This document shows positions 8,392 to 20,353 of a stretch of 64,000 nt of DNA, piece by piece. The DNA comes from Enterovibrio gelatinilyticus (GTDB taxonomy: Bacteria; Pseudomonadota; Gammaproteobacteria; Enterobacterales; Vibrionaceae): the NCBI RefSeq assembly GCF_028683095.1, contig NZ_JAJUBC010000024.1:20991-84990 (forward strand), given 5' to 3'. The notes below the pieces were generated by a model. It saw only the letters and a program-made list of their open reading frames with translations. It was not told where the DNA came from and searched no databases. The position numbers were made by a program, and so were the translations under genes. Every line of letters starts with the position of its first letter. Positions within the stretch are counted from its first letter, which is position 1.

Positions 8392-8898
8392 ATGCAACTG
8401 ATTAAGATCGACAAAGCACTTTACCGTTCACGCTTAAACATGGTGATTGTCGCTTGTATCGCGAGCTTAGCAATCTCAAGCTTGGCGATCTCTCAGACGT
8501 TGATTTACCTCTTCCCAGATGAATCTGGCAGCCATTTTCACTGGAACTTACTCGGTGTCATTGTCAGTACTGTGGGCTTGGTGGCAACGCTACTCAAACT
8601 AAAAACACACCCTAAAATGCGCGAAGTTGCCTATATTTGGGATCTTAAACAAGCGTTAAACCTAATCTATCGTAAAAACCGAAAACTGCTTGCCGCAGCC
8701 AAAGAAGGCAATGCTGATGCCATGCTGGCGCTACAATTTAGCTACGCAGGCTCCCGCCAGTTGTGGCAACTTGATGACAACACCATCACCATGAGCAGCC
8801 TCAATGACGCACAATCAAAGCTTGATGAATGGACTCAGCAATACAATGTGACGTTAGATATTACGAACTATCGCTCAGAATCACTAAAGGCGTTTTGA
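8392..8898 (+). CDS. DUF3087 family membrane protein
   Basis: This 168-residue protein has two predicted membrane segments (residues ~17-40 and ~50-66) and a cytoplasmic helical C-terminal half (LKQALNLIYRKNRKLLAAAKEGN). The start (MQLIKIDKALYRSRLN) and length fit the DUF3087 family, which is common in Vibrio and has no established function. No operon partner: a repeat precedes it and a 250-base gap separates it from the moxR-type gene. Confidence 0.85.
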   Translation: MQLIKIDKALYRSRLNMVIVACIASLAISSLAISQTLIYLFPDESGSHFHWNLLGVIVSTVGLVATLLKLKTHPKMREVAYIWDLKQALNLIYRKNRKLLAAAKEGNADAMLALQFSYAGSRQLWQLDDNTITMSSLNDAQSKLDEWTQQYNVTLDITNYRSESLKAF

Positions 8899-9147
8899 TC
8901 GAAGGCGCCGAGCACTCTAAGGTTTGCCTCCAACGGTGATTCAGCATCAACACAACGTTGAATGAACACCAACAAGTAGAGGCCGCCTTTCTGATACTTC
9001 ACTAAAAATCAATGATTCCCCCTCCCTCAGCCCTTGAAAGCGGACCCAATCACCTCCATTTTCATTCACAGTGAACCTCTGCACCGTCACGCGGTCTCAA
9101 ACAGGTCAATTTCCTTTGTTTTTGAATATCCAAGGACAAGAATATCT

Positions 9148-10104
9148 ATGTTATCTGATACATTTCAACGCCTTAATGCTTACCTGCAAAGTCAGGTTAT
9201 CGGCCAACCTGAACTGGTTAAGCAGCTTCTTATCGCTTTATTGGCTGACGGCCATATCTTGGTGCAAGGGCCGCCGGGGCTAGCAAAAACTCGCGCCGTC
9301 AAAATGCTCGCGGACTGTATTGAGGGTGATTTCCACCGCATTCAATTTACGCCAGATTTGTTACCTGCCGATTTGACGGGCACAGACATTTTCCGCCCTG
9401 AAACTGGCGAATTCACCTTCCAGCCAGGGCCGATTTTCAATTCTTTATTATTGGCTGATGAAATCAACCGTGCCCCCGCCAAAGTGCAAGCAGCCATGCT
9501 TGAAGCCATGGCGGAGAAGCAAATCACAGCAGGTCGCAAGACCTATGCCTTGCCAGAGCTCTTCTTGGTGATGGCAACGCAAAACCCCATTGAGCAAGAA
9601 GGCACGTATCCCCTGCCAGAGGCTCAGCTTGACCGTTTTTTGCTGCAACTTAACGTGGAATATCCCAACGCCGATAGCGAACTTGAGATCCTTCGTCTTA
9701 ATCGCGGCGAAGCCCAAGGCGTGGAAAAACAAGAACCCGTGCTGCTGAAACAGGACAGTATTTTCGAGGCGCGTCAGGCAGTCCTTGGCATTCACATGGC
9801 TGAGGATGTTGAGAAATACATTATTCGTTTGATCATGGCGACCCGTGAACCTCATCGCTACAGCGATGATTTAACCGCGTGGCTGCAAATGGGTGTCAGC
9901 CCTCGAGCAACCTTGGCGCTTGATCGCTGTGCCCGTGCACACGCTTGGTTAGCAGGTCGAGATTTCGTCACCCCCGACGATGTTCAAGCCATGGCCTACC
10001 CAGTGCTTCGTCACCGCTTGCTATTAAGCTATGAAGCACAAGCCGAAGGCATTGCCGCCGACAGCGTGGTGAAACACTTGATTGAGCAGGTCGCCAGCGT
10101 ATGA
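9148..10104 (+). CDS. MoxR-family AAA+ ATPase, first gene of a Bat-type operon
   Basis: MoxR ATPases act as chaperones in maturation of partner complexes and are encoded beside DUF58 and VWA proteins. In this 318-residue protein the Walker A is GPPGLAKTR (~41), the Walker B is LLLADEINRAP (~108) and sensor 1 is MATQNPIEQEG (~147). A C-terminal lid follows, with GVSPRATLALDR. The ATG at 9148 is preferred: it begins the usual domain and AAGGA lies upstream, whereas an upstream TTG at 9034 would add an atypical 38-residue leader. It overlaps the DUF58 gene by 4 bases. The six-gene operon runs to 16319. Confidence 0.93.
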   Translation: MLSDTFQRLNAYLQSQVIGQPELVKQLLIALLADGHILVQGPPGLAKTRAVKMLADCIEGDFHRIQFTPDLLPADLTGTDIFRPETGEFTFQPGPIFNSLLLADEINRAPAKVQAAMLEAMAEKQITAGRKTYALPELFLVMATQNPIEQEGTYPLPEAQLDRFLLQLNVEYPNADSELEILRLNRGEAQGVEKQEPVLLKQDSIFEARQAVLGIHMAEDVEKYIIRLIMATREPHRYSDDLTAWLQMGVSPRATLALDRCARAHAWLAGRDFVTPDDVQAMAYPVLRHRLLLSYEAQAEGIAADSVVKHLIEQVASV

Positions 10105-11078
10105 GCCTGACAGACACCACCGCGGTTTTGCCTCCACACTGTGACGGCGTCAACGTGGGTCTGGCTGAGCTACTGCATTACCAGAAACAAGCAGTGCGCT
10201 GGCTTCCGCCTGCGTTAAGTATTTGGTCGCAGTTAAGCGGTCAGCATGGCAGTCGCCAGAAAGGGCGAGGCATGAATTTTTCCGAGGTGCGCCCTTATCA
10301 ATCTGGCGATGACATTCGCGCCATTGATTGGCGGGTAACAGCACGAACCGGAAAAACCCACACCAAGCTGTTTACCGAAGAGCGTGAACAGCCCGTGATG
10401 CTGATGGTTGATCTCAGTGCCAGCATGAAGTTTGGCTCGCAGCTTATGCTCAAATCGGTGCAAGCCACCCATTTTGCCAGCTTGCTCAGTTGGTTGGTGG
10501 TCAGCCAGCAAGATCGCATTGGCGCGGTAATTTACAACGGAATCAAAGTGCGCGAATGCAAGCCTACCGCAAGACGACAAGGAACATTGCAGATCATCCA
10601 TGCGCTAATGGAATCCCATAAAGAAATGCTGGCGGCGGAAAGTCACGCTGCATCCAACGAAGGTTGGCAAGCGGCGCTTCGCCATTTGCATCATTTGTGC
10701 CCCAAAGGCAGCGAGATCGCCATTATTAGTGATTTTTACGCCCTTTCGCAGCACGATAAACGCAGATTGAGTCAGCTTCGCCAGCACAATCGTATTCAGT
10801 TTGTGCAGATATCCGATCCTCTCGAACAAGGGCAAACCGCGTTTCGTGGTCATGAATGGGTCTCTGACGATCGCAACACGGCATGGCTGGATTTTTCTGC
10901 CCGTAAAACCCGAGAAGGGTTAGCGCAGCAATACCAGCGCCACCAGCAATTCATTGCTGACATGGCACGTTCCTTGGCGATACCTCTGCATACGATCAGC
11001 GCCTCACAGCCGTTATTGCAGCAGATTGGCAGCACGCGACGCGCCAGTGTGCGCGCCACGAACACAACACTAGGTTAA
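10101..11078 (+). CDS. DUF58 domain protein (VWA-like)
   Basis: A 325-residue cytoplasmic protein, predicted partner of the upstream MoxR ATPase. It contains the DUF58 signature VRPYQSGDDIRAIDWRVTAR (residues ~64-83) followed by a VWA-like fold with DLSAS (~110), which could form a metal-ion-dependent adhesion site. The start ATG overlaps the moxR stop as ATGA. Family members are usually 290-440 residues. Its partner order MoxR, DUF58, DUF4381, VWA, VWA-TPR, BatD is the classical one. Role inferred: assembly or stress-related envelope function. Confidence 0.92.
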   Translation: MSLTDTTAVLPPHCDGVNVGLAELLHYQKQAVRWLPPALSIWSQLSGQHGSRQKGRGMNFSEVRPYQSGDDIRAIDWRVTARTGKTHTKLFTEEREQPVMLMVDLSASMKFGSQLMLKSVQATHFASLLSWLVVSQQDRIGAVIYNGIKVRECKPTARRQGTLQIIHALMESHKEMLAAESHAASNEGWQAALRHLHHLCPKGSEIAIISDFYALSQHDKRRLSQLRQHNRIQFVQISDPLEQGQTAFRGHEWVSDDRNTAWLDFSARKTREGLAQQYQRHQQFIADMARSLAIPLHTISASQPLLQQIGSTRRASVRATNTTLG

Positions 11079-11103
11079 ACACGATGAAGGCATTGTCATA
11101 ACC

Positions 11104-11607
11104 ATGACGAACTCACCCTCAAATGCATTACCACTGGCTGACATACAGCTCCAGAATGCCCCTGGGCTCTGGCCGCTCGCGTGGGGCTGGTGGTTATTGA
11201 TTGTCGCGTTATTAGCAGCGGTATTGCTGGCTGCCATTTTACTGCGCAAAAGAGCGAAACGCGTTCAAGCTAGAAATGAAGCGCTCGTTGAACTCACGCA
11301 ATCAGACTCTCTCTCCAAGATTAACGCGTTGCTAAAACGCGCTGCTTTGAGCTATTTCGATCGCGATCATGTCGCGAAGCTGACAGGCACTCCATGGTTG
11401 ACATTTCTCGACAGTCAATTGCCCGCCACAAAACACAGCTTTATGGCTCATGACGAACTGTGGCAAAAAGGCATCTTTGCCAAAGAGGGGCTAACAGATA
11501 GCGAACTGGCTCAGTGCAGAACCTTGGCGGCACATTGGCTCAAGCATGCGCTACCGCCTAAAGCTTCGTTGAACGTAATCAACAGCAAGGAGGCAAACCA
11601 TGTTTGA
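11104..11607 (+). CDS. DUF4381 domain protein
   Basis: A 167-residue single-pass membrane protein. Residues ~8-20 carry the LADIQLQNAPGLWPLAWGWW start typical of DUF4381, followed by a membrane helix (~24-45) and a basic cytoplasmic helical domain with KINALLKRAALSYFDRD. It lies between DUF58 and the first VWA gene in the Bat-type operon and overlaps the latter by 8 bases. It probably tethers or scaffolds the complex at the inner membrane. Confidence 0.9.
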   Translation: MTNSPSNALPLADIQLQNAPGLWPLAWGWWLLIVALLAAVLLAAILLRKRAKRVQARNEALVELTQSDSLSKINALLKRAALSYFDRDHVAKLTGTPWLTFLDSQLPATKHSFMAHDELWQKGIFAKEGLTDSELAQCRTLAAHWLKHALPPKASLNVINSKEANHV

Positions 11608-12557
11608 GTTTGTCTGGTGGTGGGCGTTCATTCTGCTGCCCTTGCCCTTGCTCGTTTATAAACTGGCCAAGCCTGTTCCTACACCTGCTGCCATTCATTT
11701 GCCGCGCTTGCCAACAGGTTTGGGTGGTCAACACCAGCGCAGCCGTTTTAGGCCCATCATCATGACCTTATTTTGGGTCAGCTTGGTGGTCGCAGCTGCA
11801 CGACCGATTTGGTATGGCGACCCAATACAAATCCAACCCGAGCATAGAGACATGATGCTGGCAGTCGATTTATCCGGCTCAATGGCGATGGAAGACATGG
11901 TGATGTCCAACGGCAGCACCACAGATCGCTTGTCTGCGGTCAAAGATGTGCTTGCGGATTTCATCACTAAACGCGAAGGCGACCGTGTCGGCTTGGTGCT
12001 GTTTGCCGATCATGGCTATTTGCAAACGCCGCTAACGCTTGATCGCAATACCGTGGCACAACAACTCGAACGCGCCGTGTTAGGACTGATTGGCGAAAGC
12101 ACTGCCATTGGTGAAGGGCTAGGTGTTGCAACCAAAACCTTCATTGATAGCCAAGCCCCGCAGCGAGTGATTATTTTGCTCAGTGACGGCGCAAACACCG
12201 CGGGTGTGATTGACCCATTGGAGGCAGCGCAACTGGCGAAAGACAACGATGTGACCATTTATACCATCGGGGTCGGTGCAGACAGCATGATTCAGCGCAG
12301 CTTTTTTGGTTCTCGTCGCGTGAATCCTTCGCAGGACTTGGATGAAAAAACGCTCACCGAGATCGCCAAAATGACCGGCGGTGAATACTTCCGCGCCCGC
12401 GACCGAAAAGAGCTAGAAACGATTTACCAACTCATCGACCAGTTAGAGCCTATCTCGACCGTCCAACAAACATGGCGACCACGAGACGAGCTGTTCCGCT
12501 TCCCGCTTGGGCTTGCACTGGCGTTGTCTGTCGTCATCGTTGTACTAAGGAGACGTC

Positions 12558-12565
<8 letters not shown>
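11600..12565 (+). CDS. VWA domain membrane protein (BatA-like)
   Basis: A 321-residue inner-membrane protein. Two N-terminal membrane segments (~5-20 and ~52-70) precede a von Willebrand A domain with an intact metal site: DLSGSMA (~90), a Thr later in TAIGEG, and Asp in LLSDGANT. A final membrane helix (~303-317) anchors the C terminus. The layout matches BatA of the Bacteroides aerotolerance (Bat) operon, also found in many proteobacteria. It overlaps the next VWA gene by 8 bases, with AAGGAGACGTC upstream of the next ATG. Confidence 0.92.
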
Positions 12566-14489
<1,924 letters not shown>

Positions 14490-14588
14490 TCACGGTCATG
14501 CCAATAAGCAAACCAGTCAATCGCTACCAAGCCATGAGCAAGCTGGTGTTAAACAAATTAGTGAACAAGCCAATTGGTGAAGAAATAA

Positions 14589-16319
14589 ATGGGTGAGCAA
14601 AACATGAAACCTCAGAGATTTTCGCTGATGTCCCCGATTCTGCTGGTACGGTCTCTGCAAGTACTGTGGCGACCAGCAAAAGCCGCCATGCTTATCGCTG
14701 TATTGGCGTTAAGTACATTGCCAAGCGTGGCATTTGCAGGAGTTGCTGAAGCGACAGTATCGAAGAATGTCATCGCATTAGGTGATGCACTGCAACTGAC
14801 CGTCTCTGTCGATGAGAGTGTGAGTAACGACGCCCTTGATCTGTCTCCGTTAGACAAAGATTTTATCTATGGCAGACCGAGCGTCAGCAGCAATACGTCT
14901 TATATCAATGGTAATTTCTCGCGCACCACCGTTTGGCGTGTGGCAATTGCAGGTAAACGCGTGGGCAATGTCACCATTCCGTCACTCACTATTGATGACA
15001 TGACCACAGAGCCGATCACGGTTCAGGTTGTTGATGCCGGAGACAAAGGCGCTCAGGGTGATACACAAGCAGTAGAGGTCATTGCTACTCTTGATCGCCA
15101 CGACGGATATATCGGAGAAACCTTCAACTATCGCGTGCGCTTAATGATTGGCACTCGGCTAGACTCCCCTGCGTTGCAAGCACCGTTCGGCGAAGGGATG
15201 GATGTTGCGCAAGTTGGGGATGACGTGCAAGCAGAGGCGGTCGTTAACGGACGCCGTTACGTGGTGATCAGTCGCCAGTATCAAATCACCCCAACACAAG
15301 CTGGCGAGCTTACCCTCGAAGGTGCCGTATTCAGCGGCACGGAAGTGAAAGGAAACAGTTGGGGATCGTCTGTTGGCCTACCCATCAGTCGCCAAGCGAA
15401 TAGCCTAACACTCAACATCGCGCCAAAGCCTGCGGATTATAAAGGCTTGTGGCTACCAACCCCCGATCTTGATCTCACTCAGCGTTGGGAGCCAAACACA
15501 CTCAGTGAGAGTACCAACGCCCAAGTCGGCGAACCTATTAATCGCGTGATTTCATTGAAGATCAAAAACATCGCCCAAAGCGCGATGCCAAATCTCAATT
15601 TGGATTACCCCACCAGCGTGAGCGTGTATTCAGATAAACCGGAATACAGCGAAGACGGTGATTACACCGTGATGACGGTAAAACAAGTGATTATCCCGCG
15701 CCAAGCAGGAGACGTAACCCTACCGCCGTTGTCTATCAATTGGTTTAACACCTCACGCAAGCTGCCAGAAACCAGCAAGATTGAGGGCCTGACGCTGTCA
15801 ATCGAAGCGGGAGAGAATACGCCGAACACGCAACCTATCATGCCAGATGTTGCGTTAACGCCATCAGCACCAGCACCAAGCAATAGCGAAAACGTGGTGA
15901 TCACTGCTGGATACTGGCCGTGGGCGACAGGCTTTTTTGCCGTTTTATGGTTAGGCACGCTCGGCATGTACTTGCGCCGCCCTAAGGTTATGGTGCCACA
16001 AAACAATGCTACCGCTCGCCAATCAATAAAAGGCACAGACAATGCTCTGCTGGCATTGAAAACGGCGGTGAATGCTAACGATGCCGTGGCAGTCTCTACC
16101 CACTATCGCAACTGGCAAAACGGCCATTTACCCTTCGAGTTACGCGAGGGTATTGACGCTGAAATTAGCGCCATGATGGCAAGTCGATACCGCCCACAAG
16201 CAGAAAGCTGGGATAACAGCGAATTGCTCTCATTACTCTCGCAAGCCGAGACAGTGAGCAAAGACAGTGCTAAAAAAGCGACGAAGAAGGGAGGCTCACT
16301 CAGCGAGTTAACCCCCTAG
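14589..16319 (+). CDS. BatD family protein
   Basis: A 576-residue envelope protein and the last member of the Bat-type operon. A signal-anchor region ends at VAFAG (~46-51). Repeated beta-sandwich (BatD) domains fill ~52-430, for example VSKNVIALGDALQLTVSVDE and DGYIGETFNYRVRLMIG. A membrane helix (~443-463) and a cytoplasmic helical tail follow. BatD is usually anchored with most mass in the periplasm. Either the ATG at 14589 or that at 14604 (with GGTGAG upstream) may start it. The gap of ~100 bases from the previous gene holds a 37-codon frame that overlaps both neighbours. A strong terminator follows. Confidence 0.9.
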   Translation: MGEQNMKPQRFSLMSPILLVRSLQVLWRPAKAAMLIAVLALSTLPSVAFAGVAEATVSKNVIALGDALQLTVSVDESVSNDALDLSPLDKDFIYGRPSVSSNTSYINGNFSRTTVWRVAIAGKRVGNVTIPSLTIDDMTTEPITVQVVDAGDKGAQGDTQAVEVIATLDRHDGYIGETFNYRVRLMIGTRLDSPALQAPFGEGMDVAQVGDDVQAEAVVNGRRYVVISRQYQITPTQAGELTLEGAVFSGTEVKGNSWGSSVGLPISRQANSLTLNIAPKPADYKGLWLPTPDLDLTQRWEPNTLSESTNAQVGEPINRVISLKIKNIAQSAMPNLNLDYPTSVSVYSDKPEYSEDGDYTVMTVKQVIIPRQAGDVTLPPLSINWFNTSRKLPETSKIEGLTLSIEAGENTPNTQPIMPDVALTPSAPAPSNSENVVITAGYWPWATGFFAVLWLGTLGMYLRRPKVMVPQNNATARQSIKGTDNALLALKTAVNANDAVAVSTHYRNWQNGHLPFELREGIDAEISAMMASRYRPQAESWDNSELLSLLSQAETVSKDSAKKATKKGGSLSELTP

Positions 16320-16340
16320 AATTGCTTGACTAACCCTCTA

Positions 16341-16368
16341 AAAACCGGACAGAAACGTCCGGTTTTTT
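16341..16368 (+). terminator. Rho-independent terminator of the Bat-type operon
   Basis: A 10-bp stem AAAACCGGAC / GTCCGGTTTT around AGAAAC is followed by further T residues. It lies 22 bases after the BatD stop. Confidence 0.9.
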
Positions 16369-16493
16369 GTTAAATAACGGCTCGGTTTACCGTCAAATTT
16401 CTCGTAGCAAAAACGAAACCCTCGCGAGTTATCAATACCGACCACAAAACATTGATTCTCAATTCAATTGGCGCGACCATAATCTCATTCTGT

Positions 16494-17093
16494 ATGGTGT
16501 TGGCAGTAGCGCCTATGACTCCAAAGACACACACATCACGACGAGTACCCATCATAGTAGGTACCTTTGTATTAGGGATCAGCAGTATGGTTTACCTTCA
16601 TTTGGGTGAACCGTCACAGCTGTTTTCTGCACCAAGTAACTTCGTCATGCCGAAATCAGAATCCTTCGTTACACCTCGTTTCGATGCCCTTCAAACCCAA
16701 TTAAAAGCCGACAAGCAAAACGGGAAGCTGTGGTTTGAACTGGGCCATGAATACATGGCAAGGGGAGAGTTTGATAACGCCTCAACGGTGTTTCACTACG
16801 CGGAGCGTTTATCAAGCGATCCAGCTGCAGATATTTTTTCTGCACAAGCCACCGCTCGCTATTACGCCAACAAACAACGATTCGATGACCAAGTACAAAC
16901 TTGGTTAAATGAAGCGCTAAAACGCGCCCCTAACAATGCTTCCGCACACATGCTTATCGCATCGGATCATTTCCTGTCAGCAAGATACCCATTGGCGATC
17001 GAACATTGGGAAACCATTCTTGATGCCAATCACCCCGACATTGACCGGGTGGCTATTATCACATCCATACATCAAGCCAAACGTATGCTGTAA
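16494..17093 (+). CDS. nrfG: NrfG-like TPR protein for cytochrome c assembly
   Basis: A single membrane helix (PIIVGTFVLGISSMVYLHL) is followed by a periplasmic TPR domain: NGKLWFELGHEYMARGEFDNA, then APNNASAHMLIASDHFL. This matches NrfG/CcmI-type proteins, which present apocytochrome to the NrfEF heme lyase. The start is uncertain: an ATG at 16494 gives a short cytoplasmic leader, and a TTG at 16452 would extend it; neither has a strong ribosome site. It sits tail-to-tail with nrfA rather than behind nrfF, which is a rearranged position for this gene. Symbol assigned by context plus domain content. Confidence 0.7.
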   Translation: MVLAVAPMTPKTHTSRRVPIIVGTFVLGISSMVYLHLGEPSQLFSAPSNFVMPKSESFVTPRFDALQTQLKADKQNGKLWFELGHEYMARGEFDNASTVFHYAERLSSDPAADIFSAQATARYYANKQRFDDQVQTWLNEALKRAPNNASAHMLIASDHFLSARYPLAIEHWETILDANHPDIDRVAIITSIHQAKRML

Positions 17094-17118
17094 AAAAGGC
17101 CAGCTTTCGCTGGCCTTG
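17091..17118 (-). terminator. Terminator between nrfG and nrfA (mainly for nrfA)
   Basis: A perfect 9-bp stem AAGGCCAGC / GCTGGCCTT with a TTTC loop. On the minus strand it is followed by TTTTTTA, so it best serves nrfA, whose stop lies about 48 bases away. It can also fold in nrfG transcripts. Confidence 0.8.
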
Positions 17119-17164
17119 ATTCTCATCACTCACTTTATCGGCTTAATCGATAGACCTAGCCCTA

Positions 17165-18610
17165 TTAATATGACGCCTCACGGACTTTTGCATCTTCATC
17201 CCACTGAGGAACCACAGTTTTCAAGAACTCTGCTTTCTCCGTGTTCATGGTTTCCATGTCCATACCCAATACTGCCTGCGCTTTCTCTTTCGTAGAAATA
17301 TCCGGTATCTGAACAGGCTCTGTGATGCCCTTCGTCGCGAGTAGGCGAGCCAACTTGGTTCGCGCATCTGCTGCACGGTCTACAGCTGTACCCAAGGCTT
17401 TTAATGCAATCTCAGGGGCATGCATATGAACGCCATGTGACGCTATCGCATAATCCCAACGCCATTGCGCATGACGAATATCTTGAAGGATCGATTCCAT
17501 TTCAACATCGCTAGCACCCGCATCCCACGCTGCTGCTGCTTCAAAGTGCGCAGCCACAATATGCTTTTCAGCCGTAAGCTTCATGTTCAGCACTTGTGCT
17601 TTACGCGTCGACACAATTTCCAACATGGTGTCTTTACTTTGTGTATGACACTGAGCACACGTATTTTCGAACTGATCAAATGGGTTGCCAATTTTGTGGC
17701 TGGTGTACACCTTACCTTCAGGGGTTTGTACTTTCGGCATGTGGCAGTCAATACAACCGACATCGTTTTTGCCATGTATACCATCACGCCACGTTTCAAA
17801 CTCTGGGTGCTGCGCTTTCAGCATCGGCGCTTTAGACAATTTATGCGTCCAATCTTTAAAGCCAATCGCGTCAAAGTAATCTTCCATTTGATCGACATTG
17901 GTACCTTGCGCCCAAGGGAAGGTGACCGCTTTGGTCGGCCCCGAGAAATAGTACTCAACATGACACTGTCCACACACTTGAGCCTGTTGAGTAAAACGGG
18001 ATTGTTGCTCAAACGGTTGATGAATACTGTTCATGGCCCTGTCTGCATACGGGCGTGACAACTTCAGTGCTGGTTCGCCTCGCTCAAACGCTTCGCTTTT
18101 TGTATCGTGACAATCACCGCAACCTATCGTATTGCTGATTTCGTCGCCAAGACGTGACCATTTTCCCTCAAAATAACCGTCTTCGCCGCGTTCCTCGATT
18201 AACCTAGCAACATCAGGACTTTTACAGCTCCAACATGCCATTGGCATCGGACCTGATTGCGCATCTTTCGGCGCGCCGGTGCGTAACGTGTTTCGAACAT
18301 CATCTAACGCATAAAAGTGGCCACGTGCTTTATTGTAATCTTTTGCAAAGCCATAACCCGCCCACATGATGACCATGTTGGGATCTTCAGCGAGCGCATC
18401 CTCTAAATGCTTACTCTCGCTAGTGGCTTTCCACGAGTCATATTGTTCAGGGAAGGTAGATTGATAGACGTCATTACGCACTTCAATGCGTTTTGTGTCT
18501 GGGGGGGATGTCTCTGCCAATACGGTTGAGGAATAACCAAGAATCGAGATCCCCATTACCGCACTCATGATGCAGGCAGACATGATACGAGTTGCCGACT
18601 GAATGCTCAC
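17165..18610 (-). CDS. nrfA: Ammonia-forming cytochrome c552 nitrite reductase
   Basis: NrfA catalyses six-electron reduction of nitrite to ammonium in the periplasm during anaerobic respiration. This 481-residue protein has a signal peptide (cleavage near VLAETS, ~33). It has the catalytic heme motif CWSCK (~127) plus four CxxCH sites: CGDCH, CGQCH, CIDCH and CAQCH. The CWSCK lysine ligand is diagnostic, and NrfEFG in this window are the dedicated maturation factors for that heme. Length is normal for the family. It is divergent from nrfBCDEF across 450 bases that contain an FNR-type box. Confidence 0.97.
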   Translation of the reverse strand: MSIQSATRIMSACIMSAVMGISILGYSSTVLAETSPPDTKRIEVRNDVYQSTFPEQYDSWKATSESKHLEDALAEDPNMVIMWAGYGFAKDYNKARGHFYALDDVRNTLRTGAPKDAQSGPMPMACWSCKSPDVARLIEERGEDGYFEGKWSRLGDEISNTIGCGDCHDTKSEAFERGEPALKLSRPYADRAMNSIHQPFEQQSRFTQQAQVCGQCHVEYYFSGPTKAVTFPWAQGTNVDQMEDYFDAIGFKDWTHKLSKAPMLKAQHPEFETWRDGIHGKNDVGCIDCHMPKVQTPEGKVYTSHKIGNPFDQFENTCAQCHTQSKDTMLEIVSTRKAQVLNMKLTAEKHIVAAHFEAAAAWDAGASDVEMESILQDIRHAQWRWDYAIASHGVHMHAPEIALKALGTAVDRAADARTKLARLLATKGITEPVQIPDISTKEKAQAVLGMDMETMNTEKAEFLKTVVPQWDEDAKVREASY

Positions 18611-19064
18611 AGCATTGCCTCCAATATTTTTTAATTTATCGTCCTACCAGCGTTGTGAGTTCAGGTATGCAGACAATGCAATTGGAGTTCTAAATAGTGT
18701 AGCGAATTCCCACACATAATCTGTGACATTTATTTCATCCTTGGGTGACATTCACAATTTCATAACCTGATTTTGCAGCCTATTAATGGGAATGATTTTT
18801 GTTTATAGCCCAAAATTGATGTGCATCATTAAAGGTGTATTTAATTTGTTTGTTTTGTTAAATCGAGAGGTGTGAACCTTCATTCTATCGTGGGTCTGAT
18901 ATCTAATATCCTTACACGGCGTTGTGGCTGTATGCAAAAATGTAATGAGAGTTAACAAGGAATGCACAGGCTATTTTAGCCTGCGGCAGATCACGTAACT
19001 CTGATCAAGCAGCTTCGGTCTATGAGTTTTGCTCTCATGACGGAAACGCTGTTAAAGGTGAACA
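18611..19064. promoter_or_regulatory. Divergent nrfA / nrfBCDEF control region
   Basis: The 454 bases between the two divergent transcripts hold no gene. The clearest site is an FNR-type box at 18816-18829. Other sequences such as TGTGACATTT near 18721 could be CRP half-sites, but none is complete. The region is rich in A/T around 18720-18860, as expected for promoters, and no -10/-35 pair stands out enough to place a start. Confidence 0.6.
18816..18829. promoter_or_regulatory. FNR-type binding site
   Basis: TTGATGTGCATCAT matches the FNR consensus TTGAT-N4-ATCAA at all but the final position. It lies about 205 bases from the nrfA start and about 235 bases from nrfB, in keeping with anaerobic activation of nrf genes in other gammaproteobacteria. 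Confidence 0.7.
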
Positions 19065-19667
19065 ATGAGCAATCTCAAAGCCAGCCCCTTCTGGAGCGCA
19101 ACCATCATTGCTGCGCTTTGTCTTTGGGGCATATCGCTGACTGTTGCCACTGCTAACGAAGGAGTATCTGCTCAAACCAGTGGAGATTCTGTTTCACAAC
19201 AGCATGAAGTGACATTTCAAAGAAACCCCGATTACGCTTGCACACAGTGCCATAAAGACGAGGAAAACCAACTCGCTGGAACACACGGCGAAGCCATAAA
19301 TCCCCACACAAATCGAGACATGACCTGCATCGATTGCCACACAGGTATCACTGAAGATCACCGTGACGGCGCAAAAGATGTTGTCAAATTTGACCACTCT
19401 CAATCCGTGGCAGGCACAGACATTCCTGCTGCGTCACTCGCGTGGATCCTGCAACAAAACACGCAATGCGAAGCGTGCCACGAACCGCTTGATTTACGTG
19501 AAGCCAACTGGACACATGATGTCCATGCAAGAGATCTCACCTGTACGTCTTGCCACGATGTACACCCTAAACAGGACCCAATGAAAGGCATTACGCGCAA
19601 AGACAACATTCAACTCTGCGTTGATTGCCATTCCGACCAAACCAAAGCACGGGAGGAGAAAGAATGA
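19065..19667 (+). CDS. nrfB: Pentaheme cytochrome c NrfB
   Basis: NrfB is the periplasmic small electron carrier that donates to NrfA. The 200-residue protein has a signal peptide (cleavage near ATANE, ~29). It has five CxxCH heme sites: CTQCH, CIDCH, CEACH, CTSCH and CVDCH. The size and heme count are typical. It opens the nrfBCDEF operon, and its stop overlaps nrfC as ATGA, so the two are translationally coupled. Regulation probably follows from the upstream FNR-type box. Confidence 0.95.
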   Translation: MSNLKASPFWSATIIAALCLWGISLTVATANEGVSAQTSGDSVSQQHEVTFQRNPDYACTQCHKDEENQLAGTHGEAINPHTNRDMTCIDCHTGITEDHRDGAKDVVKFDHSQSVAGTDIPAASLAWILQQNTQCEACHEPLDLREANWTHDVHARDLTCTSCHDVHPKQDPMKGITRKDNIQLCVDCHSDQTKAREEKE

Positions 19668-20353
19668 GTTGTTCTAGACGTCAATTTCTTACCGGAGCAG
19701 GGGCTGTTATCTTTACGACTGGCGTTGCGGGCACTCAGATGATCAGTCGTCCTGTTCTCGCCGCAAGTACCGAAATCAACAGCATTCGATATGGAATGGT
19801 GCATGACGAAGGCCTGTGTATTGGTTGCACCGCGTGTACCGATGCGTGCCGAACGGTCAATAATGTTCCCGAAGGGGTGTCACGACTTGAGATTGTTCGC
19901 ACTGAGCCTGTGGGTGAATACCCAGATACGAAATACGGCTTCACCCGTGTCTCTTGTCAGCATTGCGAAAATGCCCCTTGTGTTTACGTTTGCCCGACAG
20001 GTGCAGCGATAAAAGACCCTGATACAGGAATCGTAGATGTGGTCGCCGACAAATGTGTCGGCTGTGGATACTGCTTGGCGGCTTGCCCCTATCAAGTTCG
20101 ATTCTTCCACCCCGAAACCCATGCGGCTGATAAATGTGATTTTTGTCGTCACACCAACCTGGCAGAAGGAAAACTGCCTGCTTGTGTGGAGTCTTGCCCA
20201 ACGAAAGCCCTCACCTTTGGCGATCTCAATGATCCTGAAAGTCAGGTTTCTCAATTGCTAAAACAGAAGACGGTTTACCGCGATAAAGCCCACCTTGGAA
20301 CTGCACCTCAGCTCTATAAAGTGCCGCACAATGCAGGGGAGATAAAGTCATGA
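19664..20353 (+). CDS. nrfC: 4Fe-4S ferredoxin subunit NrfC
   Basis: NrfC passes electrons from the membrane quinol oxidase NrfD to NrfB. The 229-residue protein carries a twin-arginine signal (SRRQFLTGAG, ~4-13), indicating folded export. Four Cys clusters are visible: CIGCTACTDAC, CQHCENAPCVYVCP, CVGCGYCLAACP and CDFC with a later CVESCPTKA. The ATG at 19664 is chosen because GGGAGGAG precedes it and it begins right at the Tat signal; it overlaps the nrfB stop. Its own stop overlaps nrfD the same way. Confidence 0.96.
   Translation: MSCSRRQFLTGAGAVIFTTGVAGTQMISRPVLAASTEINSIRYGMVHDEGLCIGCTACTDACRTVNNVPEGVSRLEIVRTEPVGEYPDTKYGFTRVSCQHCENAPCVYVCPTGAAIKDPDTGIVDVVADKCVGCGYCLAACPYQVRFFHPETHAADKCDFCRHTNLAEGKLPACVESCPTKALTFGDLNDPESQVSQLLKQKTVYRDKAHLGTAPQLYKVPHNAGEIKS

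Noticed and set aside
17465..18058. Long plus-strand frame (about 197 codons) opposite nrfA
   Set aside because: It lies fully inside nrfA, has no family resemblance and is rich in Cys/His/Arg in the manner of an antisense reading of heme-motif codons.
18721..18760. TGTGACATTT and nearby half-sites as CRP boxes upstream of nrfA
   Set aside because: Only one arm matches; the second arm is not at the required distance.
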